The notes beneath the pieces are model-generated. The model had not been told where the DNA came from, made no database searches, and was given only the letters and a program-made list of their open reading frames with translations. Shown here one piece after another: positions 43,358 to 54,548 of a stretch of 64,000 nt of DNA. Source of the DNA: Omphiscola glabra (lineage: Eukaryota > Mollusca > Gastropoda > Lymnaeidae); contig OZ024809.1 of assembly GCA_964017045.1 (NCBI GenBank), positions 4,142,512 to 4,206,511 on the forward strand, in the 5' to 3' direction. Both the position numbers and the translations under genes were made by a program. How positions within the stretch are numbered: the stretch's first letter is position 1; each line of letters begins with the position of its first letter.

Positions 43358-43706
43358 GTCCGTCACAATGTGACGATGGTGATGACTTGTCACAGTGTGA
43401 CGATGGTGTTGACTTGTCACAATGTGACGATGGTGTTGACTTGTCACAATGTGACGATGGTGTTGACTTGTCACAATGTGACGATGGTGTTGACTTGTCA
43501 CAATGGGACGATAGTGTTGACTTGTCACAATGTGACGAGGGTGTTGACTTGTCACAATGTGACGATGGTGATGACTTGTCACTATGTGACGATGGTGTTG
43601 ACTTGTCACAATGGGACGACGGTGTTGACTTGTCACAATGTGACGATGGTGATGACTTGTCACTATGTGACTATGGTGTTGACTTGTCACAATGTGACGA
43701 TGGTGT
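43358..43706. repeat. 27-bp tandem array, about 13 copies, each with a 13-bp palindrome
   Basis: Units contain GACTTGTCACAATGTGACGA and TGGTGTT. GTCACA-A-TGTGAC is a near-perfect palindrome in most units. The array starts only about 28 bases after the 18-bp array. Confidence 0.95.
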
Positions 43707-43859
43707 AAACTTCGCAGGACGTATTCCGCAACGGCTGGGATTATTCTTATTAGGATTATAAGCTGGTTCCCTACACAGCAAATCGCCTCTCTCCACGCCG
43801 CTGGATAACCCAAAGAACATCAAGTGGATGATACAGTTTGGCACCTGTGGCGTCGCAGG

Positions 43860-44070
43860 GGTTTTCGGGTTGTTTTATTGTGTCAATGTTATCCACCTAC
43901 GGGACTCCACCTGCGGGTTTTGAATTCAGAGTTTCCCTCTCTTAGATGAGTTCACGACCAAGAGTAACGAGTCCCATCCACCCGGGGTGCTGGTGATGTT
44001 GTTGTTTTGGTGGGGATTGAACCACGAACTTGAGGTTGGCTCAGTTTAGACCATTCGGCCAACCAGCACC
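43860..44070 (-). mobile_element. tRNA-derived SINE, minus strand
   Basis: The minus strand from about 44067 reads GCTGGTTGGCCGAATGGTCT (A-box region of a Ser/Leu-type tRNA) and then GTTCGTGGTTCAATCCCC (44012-44029), which contains a B-box-like GGTTCAATCC. The spacing of about 35 bases fits an RNA polymerase III promoter. A non-tRNA body follows towards lower coordinates. It may extend to about 43720; the exact tail and target duplication were not found. Confidence 0.65.
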
Positions 44071-44206
44071 AAGTGTTGATTTAATCAAATCCGTGAAGCG
44101 GTTGTGTGAAAGATTTAAACTTGACCAAGCAGCTCGTGTCAAGACACTCTGGGCATTCGGTACAAGAAGGTTTCTTTCCTAAGTTCGAAATTTAGTTGAC
44201 TGTATA

Positions 44207-45790
44207 CCCATCCCCCCGTGGCGCTACAGCCCTGTGAAAGGCTTTGACCTGCCTCACCACTTCCTTCCATCCATCCCTGTGACGCTACAGCCCCGTGAAA
44301 GGCTTTGACCTGCCTCACCACTTCCTTCCATCCATCCCTGTGACGCTACAGCCCCGTGAAAGGCTTTGACCTGCCTCACCACATCCTTCCATCCATCCCT
44401 GTGGCGCTACAGCCCCGTGAAAGGCTTTGACCTGCCTCACCACATCCTTCCATCCATCCCTGTGACGCTACAGCCCCGTGAAAGGCTTTGACCTGCCTCA
44501 CCACTTCCTTCCATCCATCCCTGTGACGCTACAGCCCCGTGAAAGGCTTTGACCTGCCTCACCACTTCCTTCCATCCATCCCTGTGACGCTACAGCCCAT
44601 GTAAGGCTTTGACCTGACTCACCACATCCTTCCATCCATCCCTGTGACGCTACAACCCATGTAAGGCTTTGACCTGCCTCACCACTTCCTTCCATCCATC
44701 CCTGTGACGCTACAGCCCCGTGAAAGGCTTTGACCTGCCTCACCACATCCTTCCATCCATCCCTGTGACGCTACAGCCCCGTGAAAGGCTTTGACCTGCC
44801 TCACCACTTCCTTTCATCCATCCCTGTGGCGCTACAGCGCCGTGAAAGGCTTGGACCTGCCTCACCACTTCCTTCCATCCATCCCTGTGGCGCTACAGCC
44901 CCGTGAAAGGCTTTGACCTGCCTCACCACATCCTTCCATCCATCCCTGTGACGCTACAGCCCCGTGAAAGGCTTTGGCCTGCCTCACCACTTCCTTCCAT
45001 CCATCCCTGTGACGCTACAGCCCATGTAAGGCTTTGACCTGCCTCACCACATCGTTCCATCCATCCCTGTGACGCTACAGCCCATGTAAGGCTTTGACCT
45101 GCCTCACCACTTCCTTCCATCCATCCCTGTGACGCTACAGCCCCGTGAAAGGCTTTGACCTGCCTCACCACTTCCTTCCATCCATCCCTGTGACGCTACA
45201 GCCCCATGAAAGGCTTTGACCTGCCTCACCACTTCCTTCCATCCATCCCTGTGGCGCTACAGCCCCATGAAAGGCTTTGGCCTGCCTCACCACATCCTTC
45301 CATCCATCCCTGAGACGCTACAGCCCCGTGAAAGGCTTTGACCTGCCTCACCACATTCTTCCATCCATCCCTGTGACGCTACAGCCCCGTGAAAGGCTTT
45401 GGCCTGCCTCACCACATCCTTCCATCCATCCCTGTGACGCTACAGCCCCGTGAAAGGCTTTGGCCTGCCTCACCACATCCTTCCATCCATCCCTGTGACG
45501 CTACAGCCCCGTGAAAGGCTTTGGCCTGCCTCACCACTTCCTTCCATCCATCCCTGTGGCGCTACAGCCCCATGAAAAGCTTTGACCTGCCTCACCACAT
45601 CCTTCCATCCATCCCTGTGACGCTACAGCCCCGTGAAAGGCTTTGGCCTGCCTCACCACATCCTTCCATCCATCCCTGTGGCGCTACAGCCCCATGAAAG
45701 GCTTTGGCCTGCCTCACCACATCCTTCCATCCATCCCTGTGACGCTACAGCCCCGTGAAAGGCTTTGACCTGCCTCACCACTTCCTTCCA
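44207..45790. repeat. 61-bp tandem array, about 26 copies, apparently an amplified LINE 3' end
   Basis: Units contain CTTCCATCCATCCCTGTGAC and GAAAGGCTTTGACCTGCCTC. On the minus strand one unit reads EVVRQVKAFHG, which is the typical last segment of LINE ORF2 (EWK-VV-QAK-LHG). The right edge runs directly into the preceding codons of such an ORF (45785-45930). Variants (CATGTAAGG, TTGGCCTG, ACATCC) are shared among neighbouring copies. Confidence 0.93.
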
Positions 45791-45930
45791 CTCAGACCTA
45801 TCTAATACTTTCTTTTCCATGCTAGGATTCCCAGCTGCAGTAGATCCCACTCCACATCATCCGTCAATCTAAGCCATCGAACCCTTTCCCTCTGTGGTTT
45901 TGGTGGTGCACTCCCTGTACTATTCGGTAA
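45785..45930 (-). mobile_element. LINE ORF2 C-terminal tail relic
   Basis: On the minus strand one frame gives PKPQRERVRW, then LTDDVEWDLLQLGILAW, and after a frameshift DRSEWKEVVRQVKAFHG. This matches the usual end of several LINE ORF2 proteins (GRPR.RW.DD.E.DL..LGI..W...A.DR.EW...V.QAK..HG). It is out of frame and 5'-truncated. The last part is what the 61-bp array repeats. Confidence 0.7.
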
Positions 45931-47931
45931 TTTGGCATGCTTTCTAAATGTTCAGTTCAGCACAGACTGCCTTTCTATATTTCTGAAAAAAAGTGTGGAG
46001 TTCTGAAGTAGTCTATTCAATTCCTGGATCGTATTCTCCACCCATATTCAGATGCCTGCAAATGGTTCATACAATCGAATGACGTGATTGTCACAATCAT
46101 GTTTTCTTTCGCCTCTTCGTCTTCGAGGAATAGCAGCCGATCTTCATCGACGTCTGTGATCCTTCCTAGGACATAAACCGCCTACAAGTCCTCCAGGCAT
46201 CACAATCCTGCGCCAATCTCTCCAGCTTCCCCCAAGTGTGGCGAAGGTTGTTGGTATCTGCTTCCACTTCACGGCGCCAAGTGTCACTATTTGGCGTCAC
46301 GCATTCCTCAGCTGGGAATCTATCAGGACCGGAAAGTCTTTTGTTACTCTTGTCTGCGTTCTTGTAACAAAGAGTTTTTACGTGGCAGAGTTGTTAGCCC
46401 CTTCGCACAACCGTCTGGGGGGATGCCCCTCTCAACTCTCCTTAGAGCTGCCCTTAATTTTGGGAAGGGTACCCTAGCTCTGATTTTGGTCCACCTTGGG
46501 TATTCGATGTCCCCAGTACCTACCATACCTGACGAGGCGCTCGATGGGAGATCAGAAACTCCACACGAGACAATCCATGTAGACTTTATTTGAAATTTCA
46601 CCCCATCGATTCGATAAGCGCGCTCATGTTTAAAGGAAGTGACGTAATGCGCAGTTATGTCGAGCGCCATTAAACATTTAAACGTGTAGAATCAAAATAG
46701 ATCGTTCCACCCCCGTTTTCCCAGTACACACCCGTGGGCGGCTAGAGGATGTGTCGCGGCGTGAAAGTTCGTGACAATGAATTTAAATGAAAAAACGAGA
46801 GAAAATAAGGTGGGGGTGTCGGGGGTACGTTGTAAGGCCTGGGAGGGAGGTGGTGGTACGGGCGGGCAAGACAGACAGATATCAAACAACGCGTGGCAAT
46901 GGACGAATTTTTTAACATCCAAAATATATCTGAAAATAACATATTGAATTAATGAGTGGACAGATTGGAATACGTGCAGCAGTCCACAGCGAGACGAATT
47001 GTTTTTGTATTTTTAATGTGGAGTGGGGGCGGGCCAGTCATTTGATTCTCTCCCCCTGTTGGGTTTGTACAACAATTGATGTCATCGATGAACACATACA
47101 ACATATATTACTCTTAGTTAAGGACCGCGTGCGGTGGATGGTACCAAGTTGTCTGTTTATGTAAGACTCCCCAATGAATTATTTCACCCGCAGATACACA
47201 CACATGCTCAATCAACGGACACACGTGCACACCGTGCACATACTGAAACACATACTCACGCACACATATACTCGCCAGCGCACAGTGGAGCAACACAGAT
47301 ATATATTAACGCGTACACGCGTGTAGACAGGAACGCACACGGGCACTGACATGTAGTACTGATATGTAGACTCGAAAGCACACAGACACGTGTTCGTACA
47401 CACACACGCATGCACACATACAAGTGTGGTGAGTTGGCAACGGGACGTAAGCGGGGTAAACACATTCAATGATGTGGTTGGGGGGGGTTGTGGTGTGGTT
47501 TGCGGGGTGTTTTGGGAATTTGGGGTGTTTTGTGAATGTGGGTGTTAGGTTCACTTTTGGTGGTGGGTGTTGGGATCATGTGGGATGGTGGATTTTGAGT
47601 GTGTCGGATGTGTAGGGTGTGGGGTGTTGGTATGCGTGGACTAAGACGGAGTGATTAAGCCGGTACAACCTGTTTACCACTAGACTCAAGGTTTAGGTCA
47701 AGTGGAATCCAGCCGCCCCACCTCCCCTCACCCCTACACGCGCCGCATGACTCATGTTATCTGACCTTGAGATAGATTGGTCATTGCCATGATTATTTTT
47801 TTTTAAAGTGAATAAGATGCGGCTGTCAAGAATGAAAGAAAAGACCCCCCATACTCCCTCCCCTGGGGAGCGGAACTACATATTAAGGACGCAATGAGGT
47901 GCAACTCTTGACCTGAGTCTGAGGTACTTTT
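45931..47931. other. Non-coding stretch of about 2 kb
   Basis: The left part up to about 46460 may hold more of the LINE, but I cannot align it. CA-rich DNA lies at 47180-47420 and a G-rich patch with repeated GGGTGT at 47470-47630. Small frames on both strands are not convincing. Confidence 0.4.
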
Positions 47932-48422
47932 CTCGGTCTATAAGGTATCGGAACCCTGGAGTCATAGCAGTGTCTCGTTTATAGGGTATCGGAACCCTGG
48001 AGTCATAGCCGTGTCTCGTCTATAGGGTATCGGAACCCTGGAGTCATAGCCGTGTCTCGTCTATAGGGTACCGGAACCCTGGAGTCATAGCCGTATCTCG
48101 TCTTTAGGGTATCGGAACCCATGAGTCATAGCCGTATCTCGTCTTTAGGGTATCGGAACCCATGAGTCATAGCCGTATCTCGTCTTTAGGGTATCGGAAC
48201 CCTGGAGTCATAGCAGTGTCTCGTCTATAGGGTATCGGAACCCTGGAGTCATAGCTGTATCTTGTCTATAGGGTATCGAAACCCTGGTGTCATAGCAGTG
48301 TCTCGTCTATTGGGTATCGGAACCCTGGAGTCATAGCTGTATCTCGTCTATTGGGTATCGGAACCCTGGAGTCATAGCCGTATCTCGTCTATAGGGTATC
48401 GGAACCCTGGAGTCATAGCCGT
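47932..48422. repeat. 41-bp tandem repeat, about 12 copies
   Basis: Units contain TATAGGGTATCGGAACCCTG and GAGTCATAGCCGTATCTCGT. Confidence 0.95.
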
Positions 48423-49289
48423 TTATTTTGGTAGTCGTGATATATCTTCGCCACTCGAATTCTTAGAATAAGTTTTTAAAATTAATTATGAAGTGTTGAA
48501 CATTTTTAAACATTACCGGGGGGAACAAATGGCGAATAATTCCACGACGTCATATTGATCCTTTGTGAGCAGGCAGGATTTAAATTACCGTGATAAATTA
48601 GCTTTGACCACGTTTATCAACTAAATTAGCATTTCACAACCAGAGTACCACTGTGTTCCAGGTGGTAGTGCACATGGCTGTTTTTGAAATGTTCTAACCA
48701 TGTCAGATAACAGAATCTTTGAGATTTACATATAAAGAGAAGCACCATTGATCTCATTCATGGTATTCCGAGGCCGGGTCAGGTGGGAAGCGCAGAAATG
48801 AGTCACAGGGTGTTAGTAATTCAAACAGGGGCGGAGTAGTATTAATCCCAGTTTACTCGGGGCTATGTTGGCATCAGGACCCACATGGGCGGATTTATTT
48901 TCCGTTCTTTTTTTTTTTTTTGGGGGGGGGGGTAAAAAAATTTTTTTATTTGTGGTGGCCCAAATTCGTACATAATTCGCGGGGCCCAAATATCCCCTTA
49001 CAGGGCCCTAAACTAACACTTAAACACATGTTTTTATAGTTATAGACTAAGACCCCCGCGCCCCCCCCCCCCCCCAGTTTTCTTAATCGGAGAGATTCGT
49101 GGCACACCCAACTGACGTTTTCCAGAGATTGCACAACTGAAATTCACTGACACCACCCCCCCCCCCCCCCCACTTGTCCACTCTGGAAGTCTGGAAACAA
49201 GATGATGATTTTGTAAATGTTATTTTCAGATATCAAATGTGGTGTCAGAATAAAAATGTATTAGTTTTCAAGGAAATACATGAATTATC
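48423..49289. other. Non-coding stretch with homopolymers
   Basis: T/G runs at about 48909-48933 and long C runs near 49060-49076 and 49157-49171. A GGGCGGATTTA motif at 48888 and GGGCCC-rich DNA might be a worn element. No gene is seen. Confidence 0.4.
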
Positions 49290-49650
49290 ATATATGCATA
49301 TATATATAAATATAAACAAGTACATATAAAGTATATATAAAGTTAGATATAGAGTGTAGATATAAAGAATATGTAAAGTTATATATAAAGTATATAAAAA
49401 GTTAGATATCAAGTGTAGATATAAAGTATACATAAAGTTAGATATAAACTGTAAATAAAAATTATCTACGTTAGATATTCGGAATATATAAAGTTGTATA
49501 TAAAGTACACAAAAAGTTAAATATAATGTATATATAAATCTAGATATAATATATATATAAAGTTAAGTATAAGGGATATATAAAGTTAGATATAAAGTAA
49601 GATATAAAGTATATATAAAGTTAGTTTAGTTAGATATAAAGCATATTTAG
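49290..49650. repeat. AT-rich quasi-tandem repeats
   Basis: Irregular copies of TATATAAAGTTAGATATAAA. Confidence 0.8.
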
Positions 49651-50350
49651 TTAGGAAGTTAGGAAACTGCTCGATTCGGATCTAATGCCTCTAATGTAAT
49701 GTGACCAGGAATATTGTTCTGGAGTTAGATAACAGGATATATCCTGCCAGTTGTAATTTTGATTTTTTTTAAAAATCCAGTTCCTTTCACTGCCTACATG
49801 ACCAATTTTATGTCAGCATTAGTCATGTCCACGAAAACACCCCCTGGACACACCACCACCCCTCTTTCAATGCGCCAGTAAACATCCATGACGCAGAATT
49901 GGGCCAACTCAAGGTCAGCCTGACCAATACAAAAAAAAAAATCTTCGTAATCCTTTTATCTCTCAATAAATGACAAACCCGGACAGACACACACACACAT
50001 ACGCACACATAAACACACATACTGACATACACACACGGGGGCACACACAGAGACACACAAACAATTCACAGACATATCCAACCAGACACAAACACACACA
50101 TGCAGACACACACACTTAAGCACACCGATCGGAATCCGGGCTCGTGCATTTGACCTAATTACTCGCCGCACCTCAAGGGAATAAAAATGACATCTAAACC
50201 TGGTCGCCTCAGAGATGACCAGTCGGACATCATAGAATTCAGGATTAGGTAACCCCGTGTTTTTTGTTTTTGTGGCAGTTGGGGGGGGGGGGGGACAGAA
50301 GAACAATGACAAATTTTTCTTTCCTCGCTCGTGGTCGTGAGGTTTGAGAG
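49651..50350. other. Non-coding stretch with CA repeat
   Basis: A CA-rich tract lies at 49985-50125 and a G run at 50281-50294. No gene is seen. Confidence 0.45.
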
Positions 50351-51217
50351 ATGACTCCAACATTGAGCGACTCCAACATTGAGCGACTCCGACATTGTGC
50401 GACTCCAACATTGAGCGACTCCAACATTGAGTGACTCCGACATTGAGTGACTCCAACATTGAGTGACTCCAACATTGAGTGACTCCGACATTGAGTGACT
50501 CCGACATTGAGTGACTCCGACATTGAGTGACTCCGACATTGAGTGACTCCAACATTGAGTGACTCCGACATTGAGTGACTCCGACATTGAGTGACTCCGA
50601 CATTGAGCGACTCCGACATTGAGCGACTCCAACATTGAGCGACTCCGACATTGAGTGACTCCGACATTGAGTGACTCCGACATTGAGTGACTCCGACATT
50701 GAGTGACTCCAACATTCAGCGACTCCGACATTGAGCGACTCCAACATTGAGCGACTCCTACATTGAGCGACTCCAACATTGAGCGACTCCAACATTGAGC
50801 GACTCCAACATTGAGCGACTCCAACATTGAATGACTCCAACATTGAGCGACTCCAACATTGAGCGAATCCAACATTGAGCGACTCTAACATTTAGCGACT
50901 CCGACATTGAGCGACTCCGACATTGAGCGACTCCGACATTGTGCGACTCCAACATTGAGCGACTCCAACATTGAGTTACTCCAACATTGAGTGACTCCAA
51001 CATTGAGTGACTCCAACATTGAGTGACTCAAACATTGAGTGACTCCAACATTGAGTGACTCCAACATTGCGTGACTCCAACATTGCGTGACTACAACATT
51101 GAGTGACTCCAACATTGAGCGACTCCAACATTGACCGACTCCAACATTGAGTGACTCCTACATTGAGCGACTCCAACATTGAGTGACTCCAACATTGAGT
51201 GACTCCAACTTTGAGCA
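50351..51217. repeat. 16-bp tandem array, about 54 copies
   Basis: Units of GACTCCAACATTGAGC or GAGT, with ACTCCGACATT variants concentrated at 50430-50720. The minus strand frames (Met-Leu-Glu-Ser-Leu-Asn-Val-Gly) are artefacts. Confidence 0.97.
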
Positions 51218-51286
51218 GATTGGTGCTTCACTGAGACGGTGCGGAAATAATTGATGAACTATTCAGCATAGACGAACTATTTCTAG

Positions 51287-51478
51287 CAGGCCTGCACAAC
51301 ATACGGCCCGTGGGCCACATGCGGCCCGCCAGCACCTACTTTGCGGCCCGCGAAGTAACGAAATATTCTTTACTATTATTATTTTCTTAATAACTTTTCC
51401 CACTGTCCTATTATTTTTTGGTACGCACATGTATTTGAGTATTACGGCCCATCTAACATTTTGATTTGTGCAGCCCTG
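51287..51478. mobile_element. Non-autonomous hAT-type element (192 bp)
   Basis: CAGGCCTGCACAA at the left and the complement of CAGGGCTGCACAA at the right are inverted ends (12 of 13 match). ATTTCTAG and ATTTATAG flank the ends, an 8-bp target duplication with one change. GGCCCGTGGGCC and GCGGCCCGC palindromes lie near the left end. Confidence 0.85.
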
Positions 51479-51486
51479 ATTTATAG

Positions 51487-52115
51487 GATTTTCTTACTTT
51501 ATTTCTTTCCGTCTTTAATATAATCATGATCAATTATTTTTTTTGAAAACTATTATTTCCATGTCTTCAATATAACCATAATAATATTTTTTTTTTAAAT
51601 ACGGATTTCCATGACCGAAAACTCGAAGACCACCAGTCCATTAATCGCTGAACAGGATTATACACGCACATTTTGTTACAATATCCTTACGGTAAAAGAA
51701 CTTAAGAATGTACAATAATGTCAACCGAACTGTTATACCGGCTGTCAGAGATAAAGGCAGCTCCCATCGTGGCATGTTTCTGTAATTATTAATTTTGTAA
51801 CAGACTAAAATATTCATGAATGATTCACAACACCATGAACTCAGAAGTGAGAGATATGCACGGTGTAATTAGTGAGTAGCTCGTGAGGTAAAAACGGGAG
51901 ACTGAAGTCAAGTCTCAGTAAGAGGGGCAGTCGATGTAATTATGTCAGAGGGACAAGACGTCTGTGGTTTCCCTCTGTTGGACTATGAAGTATTGTAACT
52001 AAATTGCGAGGTGGGTCTGTGCGCAAGGATGTTACATGTGCATTATATCTGTAATACAAGTATTCAATACAGGATTTATGACTATTACTATATTTATTAT
52101 TCATGAAATAAAGTG

Positions 52116-52116
<1 letters not shown>
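51487..52116. other. Non-coding stretch
   Basis: No gene is seen. Confidence 0.4.

Positions 52117-52118
<2 letters not shown>

Positions 52119-52168
<50 letters not shown>
52119..52168. repeat. (TA)n dinucleotide repeat
   Basis: About 50 bases of uninterrupted TA. Confidence 0.97.
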
Positions 52169-52169
<1 letters not shown>

Positions 52170-52171
<2 letters not shown>

Positions 52172-53379
52172 TGGACGTTAATCATTCATTTCATGGAGAG
52201 GAAGATTAATTATGAGAGTTGTGATGGAGTGATCCCTGACAGGACAATAATATTAGTTAACTGTCGCCAACCAAGTGCAGTTACAAATTTCATGTAGGCC
52301 GGGTACTGCGGATAGTGTACTACGTCACGGACAGTGTACAGACATTACATTTAATGACAGAAAAGCAATAAATATGCAATGCTGTTATATACATCGCCAA
52401 TTCTATAACAAAATCTAAAGCAACAAGGTAGTTTCCCCAACCCCCCACCCCATACCATCACAAAAACCTTGTATCTTTAATCACAATCCCACCCCTCTAA
52501 CTCCAAACTCCCCCCCCCCCCACACACACACTCGCTTCGGTATCCCACTTTCTGGTAGCCTCTAACCACCTCAAACTGTCAAAGTCCTCATGTCATGAAC
52601 TCCCCCCCCCCTTTTTTTTTTGTTCGCCTTAACTATCTCACCTCTGCCACGTTCCCCACAACTCTCCCTCCGTCCCTTTGACAGAAGTCTCACCGTCATG
52701 TCAAAGCAGTCCCACGACTAACACACTTTTGGGGACAACCACATTTAAACGAAAAATTACAAAATAGAAAATAGTATAAGTCATGTGACGTTATTTTATC
52801 ACACTTTAAAAACATGATAATTTCCAAACGGTAAAAAAACTAAATCATCCTGTGCGTTAGACTCGGGAATCGAAGATACATTCTATGGCGTCTCCAATAA
52901 GCAGCAGGGATCTCGTGTTAGAGCACCTTTCTTTTAATGAGTCAGATAGCGCCGGTAAAAATACGCCTTCTCATAATCTCCACTCAAATTAAATGCTCCA
53001 AAAAACAAAAACAAAAACGGCAACAACAAAAAAAAAAAACAGAGAAGAACCACCCCCCAGCAACACCAGCTCCACCACCGCCCACAAATGCCCCCAAACG
53101 GCCATCATGTTTGCTGTGTGGATATCAGCACAAATTCCCGCGACCTTTCTCCCCCTCCGATTTCTTCAAGGAGAAATTTGGCGTGAGCAATAATAAGGCT
53201 TATCTCGAACACCGGATCAGTCAATCCAGGCGATTGTGACACCTCCACTTGGCGTCGTATCACGACCCCCCCCCCTGTCCTTCCCACTAACTTAACCCCC
53301 CCCCCTTCCACTTTTTTCCTCTCTCTCTCTCTCTGGCCTACTCCCACGCTAATCTCACCAGAGCTGGACATGACGTCAC
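52170..53379. other. Non-coding stretch with C runs
   Basis: Pyrimidine-rich DNA with C runs near 52509, 52602, 53267 and 53298 and a CT run near 53318-53334. No convincing gene. Confidence 0.4.
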
Positions 53380-53620
53380 GGGCTTCTCCGCTGCACTTTC
53401 AGGGGGCGACGCTGAAAATCCCGCCGCCGGTCCACCGTCGAGTGTCGCAAGGGAGCGAGATTACGACCCATCCCGGCGGCTCTGCTCCGCCAGCGTCCCG
53501 GACGGGAAACCCGAAACACCGAACTAATCTTTAGAGGAAATTAACTAGCATTGCGCCGTCCACGTCTGTCTTATTGGTTGACACCTCGCCCGGCCGGGAC
53601 AATCGATGGCGATTGATTGG
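53380..53620. promoter_or_regulatory. CpG-dense island, possible promoter or enhancer
   Basis: GC- and CpG-rich, non-repetitive DNA within an AT-rich region, with CCCGCCGCCGG, an inverted CCAAT box (ATTGG at 53574) and CAATCGAT and TGATTGATTGG, which resemble homeodomain/PBC-type sites. No coding frame follows, so the target is unknown. Confidence 0.25.
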
Positions 53621-53825
53621 TAAAGGACACACCCACCCCAAAGTGTGTTTTAAGGTCACGTTGTCCTCAATTACAGGTGATATTGACATTTTCGGTAACG
53701 ACACCAACAACTTAAGGTCATTCCTATTTGACCCAACCCCACAGTTCCGAATTTAAAAAAAAAAAAATTGATTGAAAAATATATAAGTTGAATTAATTTA
53801 TTAAAATTGATGTCCTTTTCTTCTA

Positions 53826-54548
53826 CAAGCTATGTTGCCCCAATGTCCTGCCATCTATGTTGCCCCAATGTCCTGCCAGCTATGTTGCCCCAATGTCCTG
53901 CCATCTATGTTGCCCCAATGTCCTGCCAATTATGTTGCCCCAATGTCCTGCCAGCTATGTTGCCTCAATGTCCTGCCATCTATGTTGCCCCAATGTCCTG
54001 CCACCTATGTTGCTCCAATGTCCTGCCATCTATGTTGCCCCACTGTCCTGCTATCTATGTTGCCCCAATGTCCTGCCAGCTATGTTGCCCCAATGTCCTG
54101 CCAGCTATGTTGCCCCAATTTCCTGCCACCTATGTTTCCCCAATGTCCTGCCACCTATGTTGCCCCAATGTCCTGCCATCTATGTTGCCCCAATGTCCTG
54201 CCACCTATGTTGCCCCAATGTCCTGCCACCTATGTTGCCCCAATGTCCTGCCACCTATGTTGCCCCAATGTCCTGCCATCTATGTTGCCCCAATGTCCTG
54301 CCATCTATGTTGCTCCAATGTCCTGTCAGCTATTTTGCCCCAATGTCCTGCCATCTATGTTGCTCCAATGTCCTGCCAGCTATGTTGCCCCTCTCTTCTA
54401 CCACCTATGTTGCCCCAATGTCCTGCCAGCTATGTTGCCCCATTCTTCTCTCAGCTATGTTGCACCACTCTTCAACCACCTATTTTGCCCCATCCGACTA
54501 CCACATATGTTGCCCCAATGTCCTGACAGCTATGTTGCCCCACTCGAG
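53826..54548. repeat. 25-bp tandem array, about 29 copies
   Basis: Units of CCAATGTCCTGCCATCTATG plus TTGCC; the last five copies diverge. The Cys/Pro-rich frames of about 240-270 codons are artefacts. Confidence 0.97.

Noticed and set aside
42597..43761. 245- and 374-codon frames over the 18-bp and 27-bp arrays
   Set aside because: Both strands are open and the frame crosses two unrelated arrays.
46238..46670. Small overlapping frames on both strands right of the LINE tail
   Set aside because: No recognisable motif; may be LINE-derived but cannot be aligned by eye.
49823..50125. Cys/Val-rich minus frames over the CA repeat
   Set aside because: Dinucleotide-repeat artefact.
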